Assembly (NCBI GenBank): GCA_033722295.1
Contig: JAWVZH010000036.1
Span: forward strand, 1 to 21,979
DNA from: JAWVZH01 sp033722295
GTDB taxonomy: Bacteria; Bacteroidota; Bacteroidia; Chitinophagales; Saprospiraceae
Direction: 5' to 3'
Length of the DNA stretch: 21,979 bases
Part shown: in pieces, positions 13,624-21,588 of the stretch
Numbering within the stretch: the stretch's first letter is position 1
Layout of the letters: every line of letters starts with the position of its first letter
The notes under the pieces: generated by a model
The model's database searches: none
What the model saw: only the letters and a program-made list of their open reading frames with translations
What the model was told of the DNA's origin: nothing
Made by a program: the position numbers and the translations under genes

Positions 13624-14277
13624 ATGCTTCAAAAAGAAACCATCCTCAACCTGTTGCCTAAACATTTTCCGCAACTGGCTGAGAGAGGACTGCAAGAAGA
13701 GATCGCTGAAGTAGGACAGATCATGCACTTTTCAGAAGGTGAGGTGATCATGGACTTTAACAGTTATGTCAAGATAGTCCCCCTCATTATTGAGGGAAGT
13801 ATCAAAGTCACCCGGGAAGATGATCAGGAAGGACGCGAGATGATCCTTTATTTCCTGAATGCCGGGGAAACTTGTTCAATGTCCTTCACCTGCTGTATGA
13901 TGAACAAGCGAAGTGAGATCCGCACGGAAGCTCTTGAGGACACGACCATCATCGGCATTCCGGTAAAGTATGTCGATAAATGGATGACACAATATCAGAG
14001 CTGGAAGAATTTCGTAATGCTGACCTATGACAAGAAAATGGCCGAGCTCGTCCGCGTTCTGGACAATGTAGTTTTCACTTCTCTGGACGATCGGCTTTTG
14101 AAATATCTTGAAGACCGCGCCGAATCTTCAAAGTCAAATACAATTAAATCCACTCATCAAGAAATAGCAACGGACCTTAATGCGTCCCGTGAAGCCATTT
14201 CAAGACTCCTTAAGAAAATGGAGAACACCGGAATGGTGAAGCTAAGGAGAAATGAAATTGAAATTTTGACAAATTAA
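13624..14277 (+). CDS. Crp/Fnr family transcription regulator with a cysteine cluster
   Basis: A 217-residue protein. The cyclic-nucleotide-binding fold (about 20-115) lacks the cAMP phosphate-binding pattern of Crp and instead carries GETCSMSFTCC (81-91), with Cys84, Cys90 and Cys91. The long dimerisation helix follows at about 118-150. The winged helix-turn-helix (about 175-215) has recognition helix NASREAISRLLKKM; Arg189, Glu190 and Arg194 match Crp R180, E181 and R185, which read TGTGA. It sits inside the sulfur operon, 6 bp before the SulP gene. The two TGTGA-N6-TCACA-type sites at 7383 and 9384 are its likely targets. The cysteines could sense persulfide, oxidant or bind a metal; this is inference. 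Confidence 0.88.
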   Translation: MLQKETILNLLPKHFPQLAERGLQEEIAEVGQIMHFSEGEVIMDFNSYVKIVPLIIEGSIKVTREDDQEGREMILYFLNAGETCSMSFTCCMMNKRSEIRTEALEDTTIIGIPVKYVDKWMTQYQSWKNFVMLTYDKKMAELVRVLDNVVFTSLDDRLLKYLEDRAESSKSNTIKSTHQEIATDLNASREAISRLLKKMENTGMVKLRRNEIEILTN

Positions 14278-14283
14278 AAAGAC

Positions 14284-16005
14284 ATGAATCTCAAAAATAT
14301 AGTTCCCGCGCTGGACTGGCTTCCCAAATATGAGAAGAAGCAGTTCAACGGTGACCTGATGGCTGGATTGACTGTAGGGGTAATGTTGATCCCTCAAGGT
14401 ATGGCATACGCCATGATCGCCGGACTACCCCCGATCTATGGACTCTACGCGTCGACAGTACCTCTGATCATTTATGCACTTCTGGGGACTTCGAGACAAT
14501 TGGCCGTCGGGCCTGTGGCGATGGTCTCCCTGCTGACTGCTGCCGGAATAGGCGTACTTGCAGAAGGGGGTACCGAAGTATATATCGGTTTGGCCATAAC
14601 GCTGGCGTTCATCGTCGGTATTATACAATTCCTATTAGGCGTCTTCAAATTGGGATTTCTGGTCAACTTTCTTTCTCACCCCGTTATCAGCGGATTTACA
14701 TCAGCCGCAGCACTCATCATTGGGCTTAGCCAGCTTAAACACCTCCTTGGTGTAGATATTGCCAGGAGTCACCATGTACATGAGATCCTCATACAGGCCT
14801 TTGAAAAAGCCGGTGATATCAACTGGATCACCCTGGCGATTGGGGTGGTCGGCATTCTCTTGATCATGGCAGTGAAGAAATGGCGGCCCTCCATCCCGGG
14901 TCCCCTACTGGCAGTAGTCTTTGGTATACTGGTCGTCTGGGGTTTTGGTCTGACCACCAACGGAGTGCAGATCGTAGGTAGCGTGCCACAAGGCCTTCCC
15001 GGTGTCCAGATCCCATCATTCAACGCGGATATGCTGAGCGAATTGCTGCCTATTGCTCTGGCGATCTCGCTCGTGAGCTTCATGGAAAGCATCGCCGTTG
15101 CCAAAGCCATCCAGGCTAAACATAAGAACTATAAAGTCATACCCAACCAGGAGCTGATCGCACTGGGCGCAGCCAATATAGGTGGTGCGTTCTTTCAGTC
15201 GTATCCCGTTACAGGCGGCTTCTCAAGAACTGCGGTCAATGATCAGGCAGGAGCAAAAACAGGAATGGCAGCTATTTTTTCGGCTGCCCTCATCATATTA
15301 ACCCTACTGTTTTTGACACCATTGTTCTACTACCTGCCTAAGGCCATACTGGCCTCGGTGATCATGGTTGCCGTATTCGGACTTATCGATCTCAAGGAAG
15401 CAAAATTCCTGTGGAGGTCCAATCGCACGGATTTTATCATGTTGATCGTCACCTTCATCGGAACGCTCGCCCTGGGTATCGAGCAAGGTATTGGAATCGG
15501 TGTTGTCCTTTCTTTGGCAGTTATAATTTTCAGAACAACCCGTCCACATATGGCCGAACTGGGGCAGGTACCCGGAACAGGACTTTATCGCAATGTGAAG
15601 AGGTTTGATGATCTCCAGGTTCATCCCGAAACTTTGGTGGTACGGCCGGATGCCCAGCTCTATTTTGCCAACATCAATTACTTCAGGGACAGACTGACTG
15701 AAATGATCGGCAGCAGGGAAGGTTTAAAACTCATTGTGATTAATGCAGAAAGTATAAGCAATGTGGACAGTACCGCCATTCACGCTCTTGATGATATTGT
15801 CAAAGAACTGAATTCTAAAAATATCAATGTTTACTTTTCAGGTGTGATCGGCCCTGTTCGGGATGCCATGGCACGAGGAGGTTTGATGGCGAGCATTGGT
15901 GAAGATCGATTCTTTATGAGTGTTCAAAAAGCCATTGACAATTATTTTAAAGAAGATGAAAAGTCTGATTATAAAGAATACACCCTCCAGACCAATACAG
16001 ATTAG
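14284..16005 (+). CDS. SulP family anion transporter with STAS domain
   Basis: A 573-residue inner-membrane protein. The N-terminal SulP signature runs from FNGDLMAGLTVGVMLIPQGM to YGLYASTVPLIIYALLG (21-68), followed by AVGPVAMVSLL and a total of about 12-14 membrane segments up to about residue 420. The PVTGGFSRTAVNDQAGAKT segment (about 308-326) is typical of the family. The C-terminal STAS domain (about 437-555) has the IVINAESISNVDSTAIHAL motif. SulP proteins move sulfate, bicarbonate or other anions. Next to an SQR and persulfide dioxygenase, export of sulfite or sulfate or uptake of sulfate are both possible, and the sequence does not decide. It follows the regulator gene by 6 bp. Confidence 0.92.
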   Translation: MNLKNIVPALDWLPKYEKKQFNGDLMAGLTVGVMLIPQGMAYAMIAGLPPIYGLYASTVPLIIYALLGTSRQLAVGPVAMVSLLTAAGIGVLAEGGTEVYIGLAITLAFIVGIIQFLLGVFKLGFLVNFLSHPVISGFTSAAALIIGLSQLKHLLGVDIARSHHVHEILIQAFEKAGDINWITLAIGVVGILLIMAVKKWRPSIPGPLLAVVFGILVVWGFGLTTNGVQIVGSVPQGLPGVQIPSFNADMLSELLPIALAISLVSFMESIAVAKAIQAKHKNYKVIPNQELIALGAANIGGAFFQSYPVTGGFSRTAVNDQAGAKTGMAAIFSAALIILTLLFLTPLFYYLPKAILASVIMVAVFGLIDLKEAKFLWRSNRTDFIMLIVTFIGTLALGIEQGIGIGVVLSLAVIIFRTTRPHMAELGQVPGTGLYRNVKRFDDLQVHPETLVVRPDAQLYFANINYFRDRLTEMIGSREGLKLIVINAESISNVDSTAIHALDDIVKELNSKNINVYFSGVIGPVRDAMARGGLMASIGEDRFFMSVQKAIDNYFKEDEKSDYKEYTLQTNTD

Positions 16006-16158
16006 CCCCTCTTCCTCTAATATGCAACGCTCAGGATAGAGTCGTATGAAAGGCTGATGAATATCGGTCCGTATACTGATGACAATCACCCTGTCCGACG
16101 GGCAAACATGAAGGATTCGTCATACATTGCGGGTATAGAATAATACAATCATCAAGTC

Positions 16159-16662
16159 ATGGATAAAGACAACTTCAATGAACTCAATGCACGCCTTGAA
16201 CGGATAGAGGCTGCACTCGGTCAACTGACCAAAACCACTGAGAATGTGCCGGACTTGATGGCCATAGGTGCCGATACTGCAGACGAATTGGCACGTCAGG
16301 GTGAAAGTCGCGGAATAGACCCCGTGGAACGGGCTGAAGCCGGAATGAGTCTCCTCCTGACACTTTCAGAACCAGAGACGCTGAAAAATCTACAGAGCCT
16401 GGTCAAGCTATCGAACCAATTCCCCGGCATCATGGCAATGGGTGTGGATTCAATGGATGAGATCGTCCGGGAAACTTCTTGTATGACCGAGGAAAACCTG
16501 GCCTTTGTTATCAAGGCCACCGAGGCCGTCACGGAAGCCAATTCCGAACCACCACCAAAGGTGGGGCTCTTCGGGATGCTGAGCGCATTGTCTGATCCTG
16601 ACCGCCAAAAAGCATTGGGTCATATTCTGAATATTTTGAAGAAACTGGGTAAAAAACTATAA
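16159..16662 (+). CDS. DUF1641 domain protein
   Basis: A 167-residue soluble protein. An N-terminal coiled-coil-like helix (ELNARLERIEAALGQL) leads to a helical domain with two similar segments, DLMAIGADTADELARQGE (33-50) and GIMAMGVDSMDEIVRETS (90-107), a hallmark of DUF1641 proteins. The C-terminal part, GLFGMLSALSDPDRQKALG (134-152), is also typical. The function is unknown. The gene is 3 bp before the SQR gene, and DUF1641 genes recur beside SQR-like and formate dehydrogenase genes in my recollection, which suggests a partner or anchoring role. The 153 bp upstream (16006-16158) hold no gene and may contain a promoter for this pair; no CRP-like site was found there. Confidence 0.85.
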   Translation: MDKDNFNELNARLERIEAALGQLTKTTENVPDLMAIGADTADELARQGESRGIDPVERAEAGMSLLLTLSEPETLKNLQSLVKLSNQFPGIMAMGVDSMDEIVRETSCMTEENLAFVIKATEAVTEANSEPPPKVGLFGMLSALSDPDRQKALGHILNILKKLGKKL

Positions 16663-16665
16663 GTC

Positions 16666-17862
16666 ATGAAAAAACATCAAATCGTCGTTGTCGGAGCTGG
16701 AAGTGCAGGATTGGCCGTTGCTGCCATGTTGATGAACAAGCGGAAGGGGCTCGACATCTGTATCATAGATAAAGCCGAAAAACATTACTACCAGCCTTTA
16801 TGGACCCTGGTCGGCGCAGGTGTATTCCCAAAAGAGGAGACCGAGCGCGACATGGCAGATTACATACCCTTCGGCACTACCTGGATCAAGGATTTTGTCG
16901 CGAGTTTTGACCCGGACAATAATAAACTTAAGACCCAGGGGGGTGAGGAGATCGGTTATGACTATCTCGTTGTTGCAGCCGGCATACAGATCAACTGGGA
17001 TGAGATCCCCGGCCTTAAGGAGGCGGTAGGACGACCTGAGACCGGTGTGGTGAGCAATTACTCCTACGAGACAGCAGAGTCCACCTGGGAGGCCATCCGT
17101 AATCTCAAGAGCGGCACGGCTATCTTTACCCACAATACCGGTCCGGTCAAATGTGGCGGCGCCCCGATGAAGATCTGCTTCCTGGCGTCTGACTACTGGC
17201 GCAAACACGGCTACCTGAAGAACGTCAATGTAGAATTGCACAAGGGTGGTGGCATCATCTTCGGCGTACCGAAGTTTGCCAAGACCTTGGATCAGGTGGT
17301 GGATCGCTACGGCATCAACACCGTTTTCAACTCCGATCTGATCGCCATCGACGGCGACAATAAGAAGGCCACCTTCAGGGATGTGAAGACCGGCGAAGAG
17401 ACCGTCAAGTCTTATGATATGATCCATGTGACGCCCAAGCAGGGAGCGCCCGATTTCATCAAAAACAGTCCCCTTGCTGCGGAAAATGGCGGATGGGTCG
17501 ATGTCGACAAGTATACGACTCAGCATAATAAATATCCCAATGTGTTCTCCCTCGGAGATAATAGCAGTTTACCCGCCGCCAAGACAGGTGCAGCCATCAG
17601 AAAGCAGGCTCCCGTCACGGTCAACAACCTCCTGGCCCATATGGAAGGCCGAGAATTGACCGAGCAGTACGACGGCTACTCCTCTTGTCCACTGGTGACC
17701 GGTTACGGAAAGCTTGTGCTTGCAGAATTCGATTATAACAACGAGCCCAAGGAGAGTTTCCCATTCGACCAGGCTCAGGAGAGGTTCAGCATGTACGCGC
17801 TTAAAGCCTATGCATTGCCGAAAATGTACTGGCATGGTATGTTGAGGGGAAGGGAATTTTAG
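16666..17862 (+). CDS. sqr: Sulfide:quinone oxidoreductase, type II (SQOR-like)
   Basis: A 398-residue flavoprotein. The N-terminal Rossmann motif VVVGAGSAGL (7-16) binds FAD. HYYQPLWTLVGAG (40-52) is the typical SQR stretch, and FSLGDNSSLPAAKTGAAIRKQ (294-314) is the second FAD and quinone region. The two redox cysteines are C163 (GPVKCGGAP) and C341 (YSSCPLVTGYGKL). Their spacing of 178 residues equals that of human SQOR C201/C379 (from memory). The C-terminal amphipathic part (about 365-398) should hold it on the inner membrane. It oxidises H2S to a persulfide or polysulfide and passes electrons to quinone. Codons here appear richer in C-ending forms than in neighbours, which may mean high expression. 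It is last in the plus-strand block and directly follows DUF1641. Confidence 0.93.
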   Translation: MKKHQIVVVGAGSAGLAVAAMLMNKRKGLDICIIDKAEKHYYQPLWTLVGAGVFPKEETERDMADYIPFGTTWIKDFVASFDPDNNKLKTQGGEEIGYDYLVVAAGIQINWDEIPGLKEAVGRPETGVVSNYSYETAESTWEAIRNLKSGTAIFTHNTGPVKCGGAPMKICFLASDYWRKHGYLKNVNVELHKGGGIIFGVPKFAKTLDQVVDRYGINTVFNSDLIAIDGDNKKATFRDVKTGEETVKSYDMIHVTPKQGAPDFIKNSPLAAENGGWVDVDKYTTQHNKYPNVFSLGDNSSLPAAKTGAAIRKQAPVTVNNLLAHMEGRELTEQYDGYSSCPLVTGYGKLVLAEFDYNNEPKESFPFDQAQERFSMYALKAYALPKMYWHGMLRGREF

Positions 17863-17907
17863 GCCGTTGAGAGTGAAGTGTTGAGTGTGTAAAGGGCTGT
17901 AGGTCAT

Positions 17908-18190
17908 TGATGGTTGAGCGTTGAGGGATGAGGGTTAGGGGGTTTAAAGTTGAAAGTTTAAGGCAGGTGATTGTTAATCAGTTGATCAGTTAATTGGTGG
18001 ACAGGTAGAATGCTATTTAGAGATTATTTCAGCACGAATAATCGAGCCCTGTAGGGGCTGTATATGGGTAGCACGAACGTAAACGAAAACCTAAGAGTGC
18101 CTTAGGCACGTTCTGGTAGTTGTAACCCATCGTAAACCAATTTGAGTCCCAGAGGGACGGCCTGGATCATTATTCTATACCAGGTTCGTT
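17908..18190 (+). repeat. ~285-bp direct repeat with three hairpins, copy A
   Basis: Matches 21589-21879 along its length with scattered substitutions and small indels. It has a heptamer-phased head (GTTGAGGGATGAGGG), then TTAATCAGTTGATCAGTTAA, then three hairpins: AGCCC-TGTAG-GGGCT (18045-18059), GTGCC-TTA-GGCAC (18097-18109) and GTCCC-AGA-GGGAC (18146-18158). The last is followed by CCTGGATCATTATTCTATAC. It ends close to a heptamer run. Confidence 0.85.
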
Positions 18191-18250
18191 GAGCGTTTAG
18201 TGTTGAGTGTGTAAAGGAGGTATTGTCCTATAGCTCAAGTGCTGAGGCGG

Positions 18251-18342
18251 GTGAAAAAACAAAGACTTTGCCTGTGCCAATGGATGACTGAAGGACTGCG
18301 CCTTAAGTATGAATTCAACCTCTTGGCGAAATGATAACAGGA
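18251..18342 (-). repeat. CGCCAAGAGG-family repeat, reverse orientation
   Basis: Read on the minus strand it gives CGCCAAGAGGTTGAATTCAT and then AAGGCGCAGTCCTTCAGT. This resembles the segment at about 1086-1125 on the plus strand (TCAAGCGGTTAAATTCATAT, then AAGGTGCAGTTCTTCAGTAT). It is a dispersed intergenic element shared by both ends of the window. Confidence 0.55.
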
Positions 18343-18532
18343 TCGTTAAGGGTTGGAGTTTAGTGTTTAATGGATTGGGATTTACAAGAATGATGTAGGA
18401 AGGGCCTTAGGGCCTAATGGACAAAAGGTATGAATTCTTGCCTGTTCAAAATCAAAACACTACCCATCATTTTCATAAGAGAATACCAATCCCATGCGAT
18501 CGTAATCGATAATGCTTTTTAGTAGTAGTTAG

Positions 18533-19573
18533 CTATTTCTTGCTGGCAACGACCAATGTGAATCCTGGAGATTTCTTTAGAGGCTTAACAGTAATTTTGG
18601 GGAACCCAGCGTCCACCAACCACCTTTTCACATCATCGATCTCATACGCCCTACCGTTGGCGAACATGAATAGGTTCCACCCGATAAGGGCAGCAACTGA
18701 TCGGGTAAAGCGCGATCCGGAAATATTGTCGAATTGATCAAGTATCCCGATGGTGCCGATATCTGTGGTAGCCTCTGCCGTCTTTTTCAAGAGCTTCTTG
18801 TTTTCTTCAGGGTTATTGCCGTGTATGATATTTCCAAAGAAGGCAAGATCATATTGCCCCGGAAAATCATCTTCATGGAAGTCTCCTTCTACAGTGTTAA
18901 TCCTATCTGACACATCGGACTCCTGCTTAAGAGTCTCCCTGGCATTTTCGATACCAATAGGCCAATCAAAAACGGTAGCTTCTACATTTGGGTTTTTGCG
19001 GCACATCTCCACACAATACAGGCCGTGACTTCCCCCGATATCAAGAAATTTGGTTCCGCCCTTTGGCATCTTCATTTTTTTGGTTACTTCATCCAGGGTA
19101 GTTCCCGCCAGCCAGCGCATGGTAACCTGGTAGCTCCTGGCAACATCTCCACTCTTTACCTTTTCCCAACCAAAGACACCTTCTTCCGGCGCATCCTGAA
19201 GGGCTTCTTTTGTTTTTAGCACATTAACCTCACTTTGAGATTTGAAAAAAGGGATCATTTCGTGAAAGGTCTCGACAGGTACAGACTTCCTGGTGTAATT
19301 TGTCAATTCATATTGACCATTCTTTTTATTCACGTAGCCCAGAGGGGCCAACACCTCCAGAAGATTATTCAAAGCACGTTCGTTGGTGCCTGTCTTCTTG
19401 GCAAGTTCCTTGAGGGGAAGCGGACTCTTGTCCAGCGTTCTGAATAATTCAATTTCCCCTGCCGCTATCATCGCGGAAGCGGTAAAAGTTCCCATGCCAA
19501 GGTCCAGTAACGGACCGGGTATGACACCCGATCTAATGATCCATCGTTCGATAAAATTCGGTCGTAGTGGCAT
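18533..19573 (-). CDS. SAM-dependent O-methyltransferase (COMT/ASMT-like family 2)
   Basis: A 346-residue protein. The N-terminal winged-helix dimerisation domain (about 20-100) has IELFRTLDKSPLPLKELAKK and LNNLLEVLAPLGYV, as in plant-type O-methyltransferases and acetylserotonin methyltransferase. The C-terminal Rossmann domain has the SAM motif FLDIGGSHGLYCVEM (about 175-189) and VFDWP. A GNIIHGNNPEENKKLL segment holds the histidine at the position of the catalytic base. The acceptor is unknown. I chose the ATG at 19573, after an A/T-rich leader; the longer frame begins at TTG (19630). It is divergent from the Rieske-glutamate-synthase-like gene across 366 bp, and both lie between the two long direct repeats. 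It is not obviously part of the sulfur block. Confidence 0.85.
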   Translation of the reverse strand: MPLRPNFIERWIIRSGVIPGPLLDLGMGTFTASAMIAAGEIELFRTLDKSPLPLKELAKKTGTNERALNNLLEVLAPLGYVNKKNGQYELTNYTRKSVPVETFHEMIPFFKSQSEVNVLKTKEALQDAPEEGVFGWEKVKSGDVARSYQVTMRWLAGTTLDEVTKKMKMPKGGTKFLDIGGSHGLYCVEMCRKNPNVEATVFDWPIGIENARETLKQESDVSDRINTVEGDFHEDDFPGQYDLAFFGNIIHGNNPEENKKLLKKTAEATTDIGTIGILDQFDNISGSRFTRSVAALIGWNLFMFANGRAYEIDDVKRWLVDAGFPKITVKPLKKSPGFTLVVASKK

Positions 19574-19939
19574 ATTTATAATTTTTTGACGTAGTCTCTT
19601 TAATATAACGCATAACATACAGAAAACCAAGTTGTTAGACTAGGCCAGCCCTTAGCATCTATGTTGAGAAATGTCTTCTGGCACTGTTGCGCTTCATAGC
19701 CGTGAACGCCCTGAGTGGCGATGACAGAAATAGAGGTGGTTTCATGACTTCCTTGCAAAGACCTCAGGCATGTTGAGAGAACCAAGTTGTCCGCGCATAC
19801 GGTCAGCAAAAAAGACTCATTCGTAAGCAACACTCCATTAGGACCCCATCAGCTATTTATTATATTTAGCGACTTATCCTGCCGTCGATGAATAGACGGT
19901 GTCCCAGATTGATTGACTTCACAACGAATAAAAACAAGC
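19574..19939. other. Divergent intergenic region, 366 bp
   Basis: No gene is supported. It should hold the promoters of the methyltransferase (minus) and Rieske fusion (plus) genes. Two short motifs occur twice in direct orientation: AACCAAGTTGT (19625-19635 and 19780-19790) and ATGTTGAGA (19661-19669 and 19770-19778). TATATTTA near 19860 could be a weak plus-strand -7 box. No CRP-like site was found. Confidence 0.45.
19600..19630 (-). promoter_or_regulatory. Possible promoter of the O-methyltransferase gene
   Basis: On the minus strand TTGG (19630-19627) is followed after about 20 bp by TATATTAA (19607-19600), close in spacing to the Bacteroidota -33 TTTG and -7 TAnnTTTG boxes, but the -7 box ends AA instead of TG. 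It is about 27 bp before the ATG. Confidence 0.3.
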
Positions 19940-21544
19940 ATGAAAAAGACATTGAAGTTTAGTGAGCTGAAAGACCGCGAGCCGGTCAATTACGAGATCA
20001 ACGGCCTGGATCTTGTCTACATCCGCTATGATGACGATATCTCCGTTCTCTACGGCCGATGCCTTCATCGTGGGGCCCTCCTGGGAGACGGTTTTATCGA
20101 TGGTGAGAACCTTATCTGCGGGGTACACGGTTGGGATTACCGCTACGATACAGGAGTATCCGAATACAATAATGACGAGGTTCTTTATAAATTCAAAGCC
20201 GAGATAAAAGATGATCATGTCTGGTTAGATGAAGAAGAGATCAACGACTACCTGGAAGAAAACCCTCAACCTTTCGACCGGGAAGCCTACCTGGGTAAGT
20301 ACGCCGATACCAGCCCTCAGGATACAGAGCCCTATAACGGTTATATCAAAGATCTTGCGCGCAATGGACTGAAGAACTATGGCCCTCATGGGCCGACTGC
20401 GGCTATGGGTGTGGACAGAAATACCCTTCCGAAATGGGAAGATATACAGTTTCTTCCTGCTCAACTCGCCAAACGGCCACTGATGGACGATGACGCCGTT
20501 AACACATCTGTTGTGATCGGCCCAAAGGCCAAAAAGCCACTTAAGCTTGACATTCCCGTCTTTGTATCAGATATGAGCTTCGGTGCTTTGTCCAGGGAAG
20601 CCAAGATCGCCCTTTCTATGGGTGCGGAGATGGCAGGCACAGGGATCTGCAGTGGGGAAGGTGGCATGTTGTCCGCAGAACAGGAGAATAATTCAAGATA
20701 CTTTTATGAGCTGGCTTCGGCAAAGTTCGGTTTTTCCTGGGATAAGGTCCTTAAGGCACAGGCCTTTCATTTCAAGGGAGGACAAGGAGCCAAGACCGGT
20801 ACGGGCGGACACCTGCCGGGCGACAAGGTCTCCGAAGAGATCGCCGAGGTGAGAGGTTTGAAAAAAGGAGAACCCGCTATTTCTCCCGCAGCTTTTCCCG
20901 ATCTCAAAACGGTCGAGGATTTCAGAAAGATGGCGGAGGAAGTAAGGGAAAAAACCGGTGGTATACCTGTGGGATTCAAGATCGCTGCCAGCCATATCGA
21001 AGACGATATCGATTTTGCCTTAAGCGTAGGTACAGACTACATTATCCTTGACGGGCGCGGAGGTGCGACCGGAGCGTCCCCTACTATCTTGCGTGATAAC
21101 ATCAATGTGCCGACCATTCCTGCTCTGGCAAGAGCCCGCAGACATCTCGATAAAAGGGAGGCTACCGATGTCACTCTCGTGATCACCGGTGGGTTGCGTG
21201 TCGCTGAGGATTTCGCAAAAGCCCTGATGTTGGGGGCTGATGCCATTGCTGTCGCCAATTCGGCGATCCAGGCGGTTGGATGTCTGGGTATGCGAGCCTG
21301 CGATTCCAATTTTTGCCCAGTGGGTATTGCCACGCAGAAAGAAAGCCTGCGAAGCCGACTGATCGTCGAAGCCTCCGCGCAGCAACTATGTAATTTCTTC
21401 GAGGCAAGTAATGATCTCATAAAAGTCATAGCTCGCGCTTGCGGTCACGATGATGTCAGCAAATTCAATTTTAATGATCTGACCACCATGGATCATGAAA
21501 TGCATAAGTTGACAGGTATTGCTTATTCGGGAGTTCATGGTTGA
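19940..21544 (+). CDS. Rieske domain fused to FMN-binding glutamate synthase-like domain
   Basis: A 534-residue protein, probably cytosolic. The N-terminal Rieske [2Fe-2S] domain (about 1-105) has CLHRGALLGDG and CGVHGWDY, with ligands C41, H43, C60 and H63. A linker leads to a glutamate synthase FMN-binding domain (about 170-520): MSFGALSREAKIALSMGAEM, GGQGAKTGTGGHLPG, ILDGRGGATGASP and ITGGLRVAEDFAKAL. The CLGMRACDSNFCPVGI motif (C448, C454, C459) matches the 3Fe-4S ligands of GltB. It lacks the N-terminal glutaminase and the C-terminal beta-helix of GltB, so it is not a standard glutamate synthase; the electron path would be Rieske to FeS to FMN. The substrate is unknown. I chose ATG 19940, since the longer frame starts at TTG (19913). 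Confidence 0.88.
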   Translation: MKKTLKFSELKDREPVNYEINGLDLVYIRYDDDISVLYGRCLHRGALLGDGFIDGENLICGVHGWDYRYDTGVSEYNNDEVLYKFKAEIKDDHVWLDEEEINDYLEENPQPFDREAYLGKYADTSPQDTEPYNGYIKDLARNGLKNYGPHGPTAAMGVDRNTLPKWEDIQFLPAQLAKRPLMDDDAVNTSVVIGPKAKKPLKLDIPVFVSDMSFGALSREAKIALSMGAEMAGTGICSGEGGMLSAEQENNSRYFYELASAKFGFSWDKVLKAQAFHFKGGQGAKTGTGGHLPGDKVSEEIAEVRGLKKGEPAISPAAFPDLKTVEDFRKMAEEVREKTGGIPVGFKIAASHIEDDIDFALSVGTDYIILDGRGGATGASPTILRDNINVPTIPALARARRHLDKREATDVTLVITGGLRVAEDFAKALMLGADAIAVANSAIQAVGCLGMRACDSNFCPVGIATQKESLRSRLIVEASAQQLCNFFEASNDLIKVIARACGHDDVSKFNFNDLTTMDHEMHKLTGIAYSGVHG

Positions 21545-21588
21545 GCGTGTAGTGTGTGGCGTGTAGCGTGTAACGGGTTATTGGTATT
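21545..21588. repeat. Heptamer-phased run after the Rieske fusion gene
   Basis: Starts at the stop codon and reads as degenerate 7-nt units, GCGTGTA, GTGTGTG, GCGTGTA, GCGTGTA, leading into the long direct repeat. No terminator hairpin was seen. Confidence 0.5.

Larger units (their letters stand above)
17863..18532. repeat. 670-bp intergenic repeat region
   Basis: No gene was seen between the convergent SQR and O-methyltransferase genes. It contains the first ~283-bp direct repeat (17908-18190), more heptamer-phased DNA (GTTGAGCGTTTAGTGTTGAG at about 18189), a reverse-strand copy of the CGCCAAGAGG-type repeat (about 18251-18342), and a GGGCC-rich short direct repeat (AGGGCCTTAGGGCCTA, about 18395). 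No clear terminator for either flanking gene was identified. Confidence 0.6.

Noticed and set aside
14425..15624. Several antisense open frames of 64-113 residues inside the SulP gene
   Set aside because: They are shadows of the strongly supported SulP reading frame and lack domains and promoters.
19600..19833. 77-residue open frame upstream of the methyltransferase (minus strand)
   Set aside because: It overlaps the inferred promoter and short direct repeats, resembles no family I know, and has no good start context.
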